Shown here piece by piece: positions 51,881 to 59,722 of a DNA stretch of 64,000 nucleotides; within the stretch, counting starts at the first letter, position 1, and the number at the start of each line of letters is the position of its first letter. The translations under genes were made by a program, and so were the position numbers. The DNA is from JAKIVR01 sp035933635 (GTDB lineage: Archaea; Thermoplasmatota; Thermoplasmata; Lutacidiplasmatales; UBA184), in contig DASYYY010000030.1 of the NCBI GenBank assembly GCA_035933635.1, positions 1-64,000 of the forward strand. Reading direction: 5' to 3'. Below the pieces are notes generated by a model, which worked only from the letters and a program-made list of their open reading frames with translations, ran no database searches and had not been told where the DNA came from.

Positions 51881-52255
51881 CTACGCCGGGCTCGCTTCGA
51901 TGGGTGTGGCCACCGACTGGCCCCAGGCGTTCTGGCCGTTGAGCGCGCCCTGGAGGAGCGTCGAACGCTCCCGCGCGCTCAGCCCCGGATGTTGTCCGTA
52001 AAGGTGGATCTCGAGGCTCGCCCGGGTCGCGTACTCCCTGGAACAGACCGGGCAGAGGAAGACGGCGGAGTCGCCGATGAACCGGGAGCACTGGCAGCCC
52101 AGCACATGGCAGGGCATCGGCGTGGTACGGTCCCGCGGACGGCTGAAGTGCCGACGGTTGCGCCCGTCCTGCGGCGCCAGAAGGTAGTGGCTGGCCCGAA
52201 GATGCGTGCATCCGGTGCAAGCCAGCAGCCTCAGATGCCGCCGCTGCGTGACCAT
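51881..52255 (-). CDS. Soluble C2H2 zinc-finger protein
   Basis: A protein of about 124 residues. It has an N-terminal CTGC pair, a middle CHVLGCQC Cys/His cluster, and a classical finger CPVCSREY...HLYGQH with C-x2-C-x12-H-x4-H spacing identical to the two membrane-tethered fingers in this window. No signal or membrane helix is seen, so it should be cytoplasmic. The ATG at 52255 has a GAGGGG ribosome-binding site 6 nt upstream; an in-frame GTG at 52297 and a longer frame to 52378 are alternatives. An AT-rich palindromic promoter element lies at 52360-52369. It lies between two ACT paralogues on the opposite strand; a DNA-binding role is likely but unproven. Confidence 0.7.
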   Translation of the reverse strand: MVTQRRHLRLLACTGCTHLRASHYLLAPQDGRNRRHFSRPRDRTTPMPCHVLGCQCSRFIGDSAVFLCPVCSREYATRASLEIHLYGQHPGLSARERSTLLQGALNGQNAWGQSVATPIEASPA

Positions 52256-52359
52256 TCGGTACCCCTCGCGGACCTCCCGGATTGCCTCGTGAGCGTGGCC
52301 GCGCCGACGTCGGCCGCGCACGCGGGGGTCCCGGCCCCTCGTCGGGCCGAATGGCGTAC

Positions 52360-52376
52360 ATATGCATATAGCCAGC
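52360..52376 (-). promoter_or_regulatory. AT-rich promoter element of the C2H2 gene
   Basis: The palindrome ATATGCATAT (52360-52369) and adjacent ATAG form a TATA-like box in GC-rich surroundings. Transcription to the left would give a leader of about 85 nt for the ATG at 52255. The rest of the 265-nt gap up to the next gene shows no other recognisable site. Confidence 0.4.
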
Positions 52377-52520
52377 ATGTCACACTACCGACAGGCGCAC
52401 GCACGCGACCGGCGGTCCGGGCGCCGTTCGGCTGCCTCCATCGTGCACGGGTGAGAGCAGAAACCGTCACCGGGCGGCGGCAACCTTCATCGTGGCGGTC
52501 GCGTAGGCGGTCCTCGACCG

Positions 52521-53225
52521 ATGCCCACCGCCAAGACCCCGCCGCCGACGGCCGCCGAGATCGCGCGACGGTACATCGAGGACCACCCCTCGATCCGCGA
52601 CTGCCTCGGCTACGACATCATCAACTTCACCTCGCTCGGGCGGAAGATCCGGGCGGACACCGGCCTCGCCAACCAGGAAGCCGTCGAGGTCGCGTGCCGA
52701 CGCTACCGGCGCCAGATGCGCACCGAGCATCCGCTCGAGACGAGGGTGCTCGAGGTCGTCAAGTCGAGCCGGATCGAGGTCCGCACCCGTGTGGTGATCA
52801 TCACCTGTCCCAACGACTGGGACCTCCTTGGCCATGTGTTGGAGGTCGGCCGCTCGCTCCTCGCGGACCGCCGCCATCTCCTGCAGCTTCTCCAGGGTCC
52901 GGGGGCGCTGACGGTGCTCTGTGAGGAGGACCTTGCCGACACGATCCTCAGCTCGCTCGGGCGCCGGACGCCGCTCGCCGTACACCGCCATCTTTCCGCC
53001 GTGACGGTCCGGAGCCCCGAGTCGATCGTCGAGACGCCCGGGGTGCTGGCGTTCCTCGCGGGGGCGCTCTTCCGGGCCGGGATCAACAGCCTGGAGTTGA
53101 TGAGCGTCTACACCGATTCGACGTTCGTGGTGCGCGAGAAGGACGTCCTCCACGCGTTCCAGGTGCTCTCGCAGCTGGTCCACCCGGCCGAGCCGTCCGA
53201 GGAGGAAGTCGGGCGGGCAGCTTGA
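52521..53225 (+). CDS. ACT-domain regulator-like protein (copy 2)
   Basis: A 234-residue paralogue of the protein at 51077. Shared landmarks are RYIEDHPSIRDCLGYDIINFTSLG, KIRADTGLANQEAVEVA, SRIEVRTRVVII, GPGALTVLCEEDL, and the C-terminal ETPGVLAFLAGALFRAGINS ACT segment. The conserved DHPSIRD...DI(I/V)NF stretch defines a domain not otherwise recognised here. The two copies probably arose by duplication and may form hetero-oligomers or respond to different amino acids. The gene ends about 105 nt before the second peptide-binding protein, so a role in sensing peptide/amino-acid supply is possible. Confidence 0.7.
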   Translation: MPTAKTPPPTAAEIARRYIEDHPSIRDCLGYDIINFTSLGRKIRADTGLANQEAVEVACRRYRRQMRTEHPLETRVLEVVKSSRIEVRTRVVIITCPNDWDLLGHVLEVGRSLLADRRHLLQLLQGPGALTVLCEEDLADTILSSLGRRTPLAVHRHLSAVTVRSPESIVETPGVLAFLAGALFRAGINSLELMSVYTDSTFVVREKDVLHAFQVLSQLVHPAEPSEEEVGRAA

Positions 53226-53258
53226 GGCGCCCGCCGGGGTCGCAATTCACCCACTGAG

Positions 53259-53322
53259 GTATATATAACGCCCGAATGCTCGGACCGCAATCCGCGACTT
53301 GTCGTCGGCCAGAAACTGGTGA
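53259..53322 (+). promoter_or_regulatory. TATA box and Shine-Dalgarno of the second binding protein
   Basis: TATATATAA (53260-53268) predicts a start near 53290. GGTGA (53318-53322) lies 7 nt before the ATG at 53330, the same site and spacing as in the first binding-protein gene. Confidence 0.6.
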
Positions 53323-53329
53323 AGTTGTC

Positions 53330-56300
53330 ATGACAACCGCCCTGCAGGGAACGAACGCGTCGTATCGAATCGCCGGCCGCCGGGGTCTCTCAACCATCAC
53401 CTCGGTCATCGTCATCGTGGTGGTGCTCGCCCTCGTCGGGGTCACCGCCTACGGCATCCTGGGCGGGTTCTCGCCCAACGGCAAGTCGTCCTGCCAGCCG
53501 GCAAACTCGGTGGTCTGTGGCCAGTTCATCAACCTGCACGACGTGACGCTGCTCGTACCGTTCCAATCCGTTCAGCAGGGCGCCTCGGTGCCGTTCACCG
53601 TCACGGTTCCCTCGGGGGAGTCGGCGAGCCAGTATACCTACAACTTCGGCGACGGAACCCCTCTCGAGAAGTCCGCCTCACCGACCCTCTCCCACGCGTT
53701 CAACACTCCCGGTGTGTACCTGCTGAGCGTCCAGGCGCTCGTGAGCGGCCAGTTGCACGACAACTACCAGAGCCTCGTGATCCTCAAGGTCAGCCCCTCG
53801 TTCGCCACCGACACCAACCAGAACCTGCCCGGTGTCGCCGGCAATGTCGTCTCCAACGGCTCGACCTCGACCGGTTCGCCGACCCCGACGGCGGTGCTCC
53901 AGCCCGGGGAGTCGGTCACGCTCGGAGCGTCCTACACGAGCTCGCCGACCAACCCGCTCTGGCGCGAGGTGCCACCGACCCTCCAGATCCCCTCGAGCGC
54001 CGAGAAGGTCTCGACCCCCAACGTTACCGCCGTGAACGCGACCACCACGCTCCGGTTCACCGCCCCGGGCACCTACCAGGTCAGCTTCATCGGCGGCTCC
54101 AGTAACGCCAATTCAACGTCCAGTTCCACTCCGGTCGTCTTCCAGAACTTCACCTGGACGGTCTTCGTCGCCGCGACGGGTCTCCACGCCGGCGTCGTCG
54201 GACTCACCCAGCCCAAGAGCCCGCACCCGGGCACGATCCTCGACTACGAGCTCGCTCCCGGTGGGGCGCGCACGGAAGACCCGGCGATCGCCTACGACAC
54301 CGTCAGCTACGAGCCGATCCTGAACGTCTACCAGCCGCTCATCACCTACAACGGCAGCAACGTCGGGCCGAGCTGGGAGTCGTTCGTCCCGGCCCTCGCC
54401 ACCTGCGTACCGGGCAGCCCGCAGTGCCAGGCGCTCTACTCCGGCAGCCAGGACCCGACGCTCATCGACGGGTACAACTACACCTTCGTGATCAACGGCG
54501 CCTCCAAGTTCTACGACGCCAAGAGCGGCGCGAGCTGGGGCGTCTACCCGACCGACGTACTGTTCTCCATCGCACGCACGCTCGGCTTCTCGACGCTACC
54601 GTGCGTGAGCTGCAACAACGGCTGGATCCTCGCCCAGGCGTTGCTCGACTCGGGCAACGCCACGTGGGATACGATCCACCAGGCGTTCAACAACACCCCG
54701 CAGAACATCCTCGATTCCATGACGGTCAACGAGACCGGGCTGTGCCCGCAGGCCGCCATGACCAACGACCACGGCTGCATCACCTTCCATGCCTACGGCC
54801 GCCACCAGCCCTGGCCGTACTTCCTCGAGCTCATCGCCGACCCGCTCGGAGGCGCGGTCGTCCCGTGCGGCTGGTACAGCGCCATGAGCCAGGATGCGGG
54901 CATTCCCTACTGGACCAGCGGCAACTCCAGCGGGTCCGGCGACCACCCCTGTCAGCTTCCCGGAACGAACGGCTACGGCGAGCCCGTCAGCTCGATCCCG
55001 TTCCAAGGGTGGGACCAGTGGGAGACGATCGGTTCCGGTGAGACCGGCCGCTTCGGCGGAACGGTCCAGTACAGCATGGTGGGAAGCGGTCCGTACTACC
55101 TCTCGCAGTACTCGGTCGGGCTGTCCTACACGCTCTCGGCGAGCCCGGCCTACGTCCAGAACCCCTACTGCACGTGGGCGACCTGCCAGCCGAAGGCCGG
55201 CGCCTACGCCCATACGATCGAGGTCACCTGGGAGACCGACCCGACCCAGGGCGAGCAGGCCCTCGCCGCGGGCGCGGCGGACTTCGCGAGCGTCCCGTCG
55301 ACCGACCTCGCCCTCGTCCTCCAGCTGATCAGCCAGCAGAAGGTCAACGCGATCACCAACCCGACGCTCAACATCGGCTTCCAGGCGTTCGACATGCTGT
55401 TCAACCTGGAGGGCGCCCAGCGGTTCTCCAACCAGCCGATCACGGTCAAGTCCGACTTCTTCAGCTACCTCGGGATGCGCCAGTTCTTCGCCCACGCCTA
55501 CCCCTACGCGACGATCCAGAACACGATCAATACCGTCGACGGGATCGTCCTCGGGTTCGACTACGGCGGGGCCATCCCGCAGTTCATGGGCAACTACTAC
55601 CCGCCGTCGATCAACTGGCCCTCGGGTGACCCGTGCACCGACACCACCAACACCGCCTGCGCGGGCTACTGGTGGAACGCCATGCACGACAAGACCAGCG
55701 TCTACTACGACCCCGAGGTCGGCTCCTGCACGTCGTCCAACCCGTGCGAGTTCCCGATGTTCGGGCAGACCGGCAACCCCACGGGCGATGTGATCAACTC
55801 GCTGTGGGCCCGCCAGGTCAGCACCCTCAGCGGTAATGCGATCATCATGAACCCCGTCGACATCAACTTCGTCACCGAGATCATCAACACGCAGGACTGC
55901 GGCGCCTCGCAGTGCGCGCTGCCCCTCTACGGGCTCGGCTGGGCGCCGGACTATCCGGACCCGACCGACTACGTCACGCCGCTGTACCTGGAGAACTCCA
56001 CCTACACCTACGGTGACGCGGTCGCCCAGGCGATGTATCAGCCCGAGTTCAGCATGGGCTGCTCGCGCGGTACGACGGACTACAATTACTACGCGAACCT
56101 GACCGACCCGGTCCCCCAGGCCTGCCAGGGGGTCGCGTACAAGGCGATGATCAAACTGCTGGGGATCGCCGCGCAGACGCCGGACGGTCCGTACCGGGTC
56201 CTGCTCTACGACCTCGCCGAGAAGATCGCCAATCAGCTGGCGCTCTACGTCTACACCTCGCAGACCAACGGGCTCGGCGTGGCCGCGGCCTGGGTCGATA

Positions 56301-56386
56301 TCGCCTCGCTCAACACCAACCCCACGATGGGGGGCGGGGGCGACACGCCGTTCTTCTGGCTGACCGGGAACGGCCTCGCCGGTTGA
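53330..56386 (+). CDS. Second peptide-type substrate-binding protein with pilin-like leader
   Basis: A 1018-residue paralogue of the protein at 35145. The N-terminus has RRGLSTITSV followed by a Val/Ile/Leu-rich helix, a good class III signal peptide with Gly before the expected cut. Then come a PKD-like module (YNFGDGTPL), a linker, and the SBP_bac_5 domain starting at DPAIAYDTVSYEPIL and ending GPYRVLLYDLAEKIANQL. The ATG at 53330 is favoured over 53276, which lies upstream of the TATA-predicted transcript start. No transporter genes adjoin it, so it may share the opp importer 9 kb away or serve another. Confidence 0.87.
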   Translation: MTTALQGTNASYRIAGRRGLSTITSVIVIVVVLALVGVTAYGILGGFSPNGKSSCQPANSVVCGQFINLHDVTLLVPFQSVQQGASVPFTVTVPSGESASQYTYNFGDGTPLEKSASPTLSHAFNTPGVYLLSVQALVSGQLHDNYQSLVILKVSPSFATDTNQNLPGVAGNVVSNGSTSTGSPTPTAVLQPGESVTLGASYTSSPTNPLWREVPPTLQIPSSAEKVSTPNVTAVNATTTLRFTAPGTYQVSFIGGSSNANSTSSSTPVVFQNFTWTVFVAATGLHAGVVGLTQPKSPHPGTILDYELAPGGARTEDPAIAYDTVSYEPILNVYQPLITYNGSNVGPSWESFVPALATCVPGSPQCQALYSGSQDPTLIDGYNYTFVINGASKFYDAKSGASWGVYPTDVLFSIARTLGFSTLPCVSCNNGWILAQALLDSGNATWDTIHQAFNNTPQNILDSMTVNETGLCPQAAMTNDHGCITFHAYGRHQPWPYFLELIADPLGGAVVPCGWYSAMSQDAGIPYWTSGNSSGSGDHPCQLPGTNGYGEPVSSIPFQGWDQWETIGSGETGRFGGTVQYSMVGSGPYYLSQYSVGLSYTLSASPAYVQNPYCTWATCQPKAGAYAHTIEVTWETDPTQGEQALAAGAADFASVPSTDLALVLQLISQQKVNAITNPTLNIGFQAFDMLFNLEGAQRFSNQPITVKSDFFSYLGMRQFFAHAYPYATIQNTINTVDGIVLGFDYGGAIPQFMGNYYPPSINWPSGDPCTDTTNTACAGYWWNAMHDKTSVYYDPEVGSCTSSNPCEFPMFGQTGNPTGDVINSLWARQVSTLSGNAIIMNPVDINFVTEIINTQDCGASQCALPLYGLGWAPDYPDPTDYVTPLYLENSTYTYGDAVAQAMYQPEFSMGCSRGTTDYNYYANLTDPVPQACQGVAYKAMIKLLGIAAQTPDGPYRVLLYDLAEKIANQLALYVYTSQTNGLGVAAAWVDIASLNTNPTMGGGGDTPFFWLTGNGLAG

Positions 56387-56445
56387 CGGAGCGTTCGGCG
56401 CGGCCGGTCGCGCCCTCGGCGGAGGCCCGAGGGCGCCGGCCCAAG

Positions 56446-56453
56446 CTATAAAT
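56446..56453 (+). promoter_or_regulatory. TATA box of pheS
   Basis: CTATAAAT lies about 26 nt before the GTG at 56476, giving a leaderless start and supporting that GTG. Confidence 0.65.
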
Positions 56454-56475
56454 CGCGCGCCCGGGTCCCCGCGCG

Positions 56476-58005
56476 GTGCCCGATGCCGACGAGCCGGACG
56501 GTCCGGTCCGGAGCGCCGAGCTCTCGCTCTCCGACCCGGAGCGGCGGCTCTTGGCCGCGCTCCAGGGCGCGACCGGTCCGCGCGAGGAGGACGAGCTGTC
56601 GACGGCGACCGCGCTCGCTCCCGACACGACCCGCAGCTCGTTGCAACGGTTACGCTCCAAGCACCTGGCCCTGGTCGAGGAGGAGCACCAGGAGTCCGTC
56701 CAGCTCACCGCCCGCGGGCGGTCCGCACGTGAGCACGGGCTGCCGGAGCGACGCATGCTCGACGCGCTCGTCCGCGCCGGGGGCACCATGCCGGCCGAGC
56801 AGCTCGGAGGGGCGGCCGGCCTCGACGACGAGGAGCGCGCGGTCGCGATCGGTGTGCTGCGCCGCGCCGGCTATCTCGACCAAGGCTCGCCCTTCCGCCT
56901 CCGGGCGGACGCTCCCGATCCGTCGAGCCCGCTGGCCGAGGAGGAGTTCTTGCGTTCGGCCGGGACAGCGGTCGGGCCCGAGGCCAAGCTCCTCGCCGCC
57001 CTCAAGCGTCGCGGGCTCGTGGAGGTCGCTCGGCGGACCACGCGTCGCTGGCGGGTGGCCCCGGAAGGCGCACGGCTCGTCCTGCCGGCCGAGGGCACCA
57101 CCCTCCTCGGCGCGCTGAGCCCGGAGGACCTCCGCTCGGGTCGGTGGAGGAGCGCCGGGTTCCGGCCCTACGACGTCCGGGCGGAAGTGCCCTACCGGTC
57201 CGGTCCCGCTCCCCACCCCTACGCACGCTTCCTCGACGAGTTCGCCGAGATCCTCGTCGGGCTCGGATTCGAGGAGTCCGAGGGGCCGCTCGTGGAGACG
57301 GAGTTCTGGAACGGCGACGTACTGAACATGCCGCAGGACCACCCGGCCCGCTCGGTCCACGACGTCTTCTTCCTCACCGGCATCGACGGACACGCTCCCC
57401 CGGCGGGCCTTGTCGACCGGGTCGCCGCGGCGCAGGAGGGCCGCCCGATGCCCGGGGAAAGCGAACCGATCTCCCGAGGGTGGCGCGTCCCCTACCGGCC
57501 CGACGTGGCCCGACGACCCGTGATGCGGTCCCAGACGACGGCGGTCTCCGCCCGGTTCCTGGCGGCGCACCCCACGCCGCCGTTCCGGATGTTCTGCCTG
57601 GACCGCAACTTCCGGCCCGACGCGTTGGACGCGACCCACCACGTGGAGTTCGCCCAGGCCGAGGGGGTACTCGGTGGGGAAGGGACGAGCCTGCGGGACC
57701 TCGTGGGGGTCTTCCGCGAGCTCGCCGAGGCCATCGGGATCCGCGAGCTCAAGGTCCGTCCGAGCTACTTCCCGTTCACCGAACCCTCCGTCGAAGCCTA
57801 CGTTCGGCACCCCCGGCTCGGATGGATGGAGATCTTCCCCGGCGGGATGCTGCGACCGGAGGTCCTCCGTCCCCTGGGGATCGAGGTACCGGTCGCGGCC
57901 TGGGGGATCGGGGTCACCCGACTGGCCATGGTGGCGCTCCAGGTCGCGGACATCCGTGACCTCTTCTCCGACGACCTCGGCCGCCTGACCGGCAGGGAGG
58001 GGTGA
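56476..58005 (+). CDS. pheS: Phenylalanyl-tRNA synthetase alpha subunit
   Basis: PheS carries the catalytic domain of the heterotetrameric enzyme that charges tRNA-Phe. The 509-residue archaeal-type protein has N-terminal winged-helix domains (about 15-215), then the class II core: motif 1 around PLVETEFWNGDVLNMPQDHP, motif 2 around MFCLDRNFRPD, and motif 3 GIGVTRLAMVALQ. The GTG start is supported by a TATA box at leaderless distance. pheT follows after 3 nt and has its own Shine-Dalgarno within the end of pheS. Confidence 0.95.
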   Translation: MPDADEPDGPVRSAELSLSDPERRLLAALQGATGPREEDELSTATALAPDTTRSSLQRLRSKHLALVEEEHQESVQLTARGRSAREHGLPERRMLDALVRAGGTMPAEQLGGAAGLDDEERAVAIGVLRRAGYLDQGSPFRLRADAPDPSSPLAEEEFLRSAGTAVGPEAKLLAALKRRGLVEVARRTTRRWRVAPEGARLVLPAEGTTLLGALSPEDLRSGRWRSAGFRPYDVRAEVPYRSGPAPHPYARFLDEFAEILVGLGFEESEGPLVETEFWNGDVLNMPQDHPARSVHDVFFLTGIDGHAPPAGLVDRVAAAQEGRPMPGESEPISRGWRVPYRPDVARRPVMRSQTTAVSARFLAAHPTPPFRMFCLDRNFRPDALDATHHVEFAQAEGVLGGEGTSLRDLVGVFRELAEAIGIRELKVRPSYFPFTEPSVEAYVRHPRLGWMEIFPGGMLRPEVLRPLGIEVPVAAWGIGVTRLAMVALQVADIRDLFSDDLGRLTGREG

Positions 58006-58008
58006 GCG

Positions 58009-59691
58009 GTGGTCCAGAGCACGCTCTCGCTCGCGCGCACGGTGCAGGGGCTCGAACCCCGGCCGTCGGACCGGGAGATCGAGGAGGTGTTGTTCGCCTA
58101 CTCGAAGGCCGAGGCCAAGCGGTTCGAGGGCGACGACCTGAGCATCGAAGTCACCCCCGATCGACTCGACCTGCTTTCGGAGGGAGGTCTCCGCCAGCAT
58201 CTCGAGGGGCTCCTGGACCGACGCCAGGACCTGCCCGCCCTCGCGGTGCACGCCGGGATCGCCCCGCACCTCCGCATACGCGTCGATCGCTCGGTGGAAC
58301 GGAAGCGGCCGGCGATCGCCGCGGTGCAGCTCGAGGCTCCCCCGGGCGGAGCGCTCGACTCCGGGCTCTTGACCGAGGCCGTTCGCTTCCAAGAGCTGTT
58401 GCATGCCACGATCGGCTCGGACCGCCGGAGCGCGAGCCTCGGTATCTACCCCGTCGAGCGGATCACCGGGCCGATCGAGTACACCTTCGCGCCCGTCGCC
58501 GCGATCCGATTCACCCCGCTCGAGGGTGACCGACCCCGGTCGGGTCCGGAGTTCTTCGCCGAACACCCCTACGCCCAGCAGTACGGTGCGCTCGGACGCG
58601 AGGTCGAGGAGACTCTGGTCCTGCGGGACGCTCGCGGGACGATCCTCAGCCTGCCCCCGATCCTCAACAGCCGCGAGGCCGGCGAGGCACGGGTCGGGGA
58701 TCGAACGCTCCTGTTGGAATCGACGGGAACGCGCGCCGCTCGCGTGGAGGACGCGCTCGGGCTCCTGGAGCTGCCCTTCGTGGCGGCGGGCTGGAGCGCG
58801 GCCCCGGTCGCCGTCGAATTCCCCGATCGGGCGGATACGGGTGAGCGCTTCGTCCGGCCGCGCCGGATGGAGCTCGGCGTCGAGCACGTCCGGCGGGTCA
58901 CGGGCCTGCCGTTGTCGAGCGAGGAAGTGTCGGGACTGCTGCGCCGGGCCCGGCTCGGCCCGTCGTCGTCCGGATCGGGCTGGGAGGTCGCGGTCCCCCC
59001 GTGGCGCCCGGACCTGATCAGCGGCGACGACCTCGTCGAGGAGGTCGCGCTCGCCCGCGGGGTCCGCGTCGAGGAGGCCCGGCTCCCCGTCTCCTCCACC
59101 CGCGGACGCCGGCTGGCGCAACGCGGGCTTCGGGAGGCGATGCGCGACCGGCTCCTGGGTCTCGGCTACGTGCCGCTCTTTTCGACGGTCCTCTCCTCCG
59201 AGTCGACCGTGGAACTGCTCGGGCACGACGCGCTCCGCCTGGCCAACCCGGTCTCCCTCGAACTGTCCCGGGTACGTAGCGCGCTGCAGATCCCGCTCCT
59301 CACCGCGTTGCGGCACAACATCCGGTTCGCCTACCCGCAGCGGTTCAGCGAGGTGGGACCCGTGGTCCTCAAGGACCCCAAGGCCGAGAGCGGGGCGGCG
59401 ACGCACGTGCGCGCCGGTTGGGTGATCGCGGCGGAGGGCGCCGGGTTCGCCGATGCGGCGGCCACCCTCGACTATCTTCTGCGCCGCGAGCAGCTGCTCG
59501 CGGTCCGCGAGCCGGCCGAGCTTCCCGGGACGATCCCGGGCCGGGCCGCTCGCGTGCGGCTCGCCGGGGAGGCCATCGGAGAGATCGGTGAGATCCACCC
59601 CGCGGTCCTCGACGAGCTCGGGATCCCCGTGCCCGCCGCGTGGGCGGAGATCGACCTGACGGCCCTGCAGCCCCTCCTCCGAGGCCCGTAG
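58009..59691 (+). CDS. pheT: Phenylalanyl-tRNA synthetase beta subunit
   Basis: PheT provides the B3/B4 editing region, which clears mischarged tyrosine, and a catalytically inactive synthetase-like core. The 560-residue length is typical of archaea and eukaryotes, shorter than the bacterial subunit because the N-terminal tRNA-binding and C-terminal anticodon domains are absent. Landmarks are SIEVTPDRLDLLSEGGLRQ near the start, VPPWRPDLISGDDLVEEVA in the B5 region, and LANPVSLELSRVR. The GTG start at 58009 has GGAGGGG upstream. A six-T tract follows the stop codon. Confidence 0.94.
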   Translation: MVQSTLSLARTVQGLEPRPSDREIEEVLFAYSKAEAKRFEGDDLSIEVTPDRLDLLSEGGLRQHLEGLLDRRQDLPALAVHAGIAPHLRIRVDRSVERKRPAIAAVQLEAPPGGALDSGLLTEAVRFQELLHATIGSDRRSASLGIYPVERITGPIEYTFAPVAAIRFTPLEGDRPRSGPEFFAEHPYAQQYGALGREVEETLVLRDARGTILSLPPILNSREAGEARVGDRTLLLESTGTRAARVEDALGLLELPFVAAGWSAAPVAVEFPDRADTGERFVRPRRMELGVEHVRRVTGLPLSSEEVSGLLRRARLGPSSSGSGWEVAVPPWRPDLISGDDLVEEVALARGVRVEEARLPVSSTRGRRLAQRGLREAMRDRLLGLGYVPLFSTVLSSESTVELLGHDALRLANPVSLELSRVRSALQIPLLTALRHNIRFAYPQRFSEVGPVVLKDPKAESGAATHVRAGWVIAAEGAGFADAAATLDYLLRREQLLAVREPAELPGTIPGRAARVRLAGEAIGEIGEIHPAVLDELGIPVPAAWAEIDLTALQPLLRGP

Positions 59692-59694
59692 CCC

Positions 59695-59700
59695 TTTTTT
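59695..59700 (+). terminator. T-tract after pheT
   Basis: Six consecutive T residues directly follow the pheT stop in GC-rich DNA. Oligo-T tracts suffice for termination by archaeal RNA polymerase. The mutase gene 22 nt downstream has no obvious TATA box, so read-through is also possible. Confidence 0.35.
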
Positions 59701-59722
59701 GCCGAGGGGAGGTCGGAGCCCG

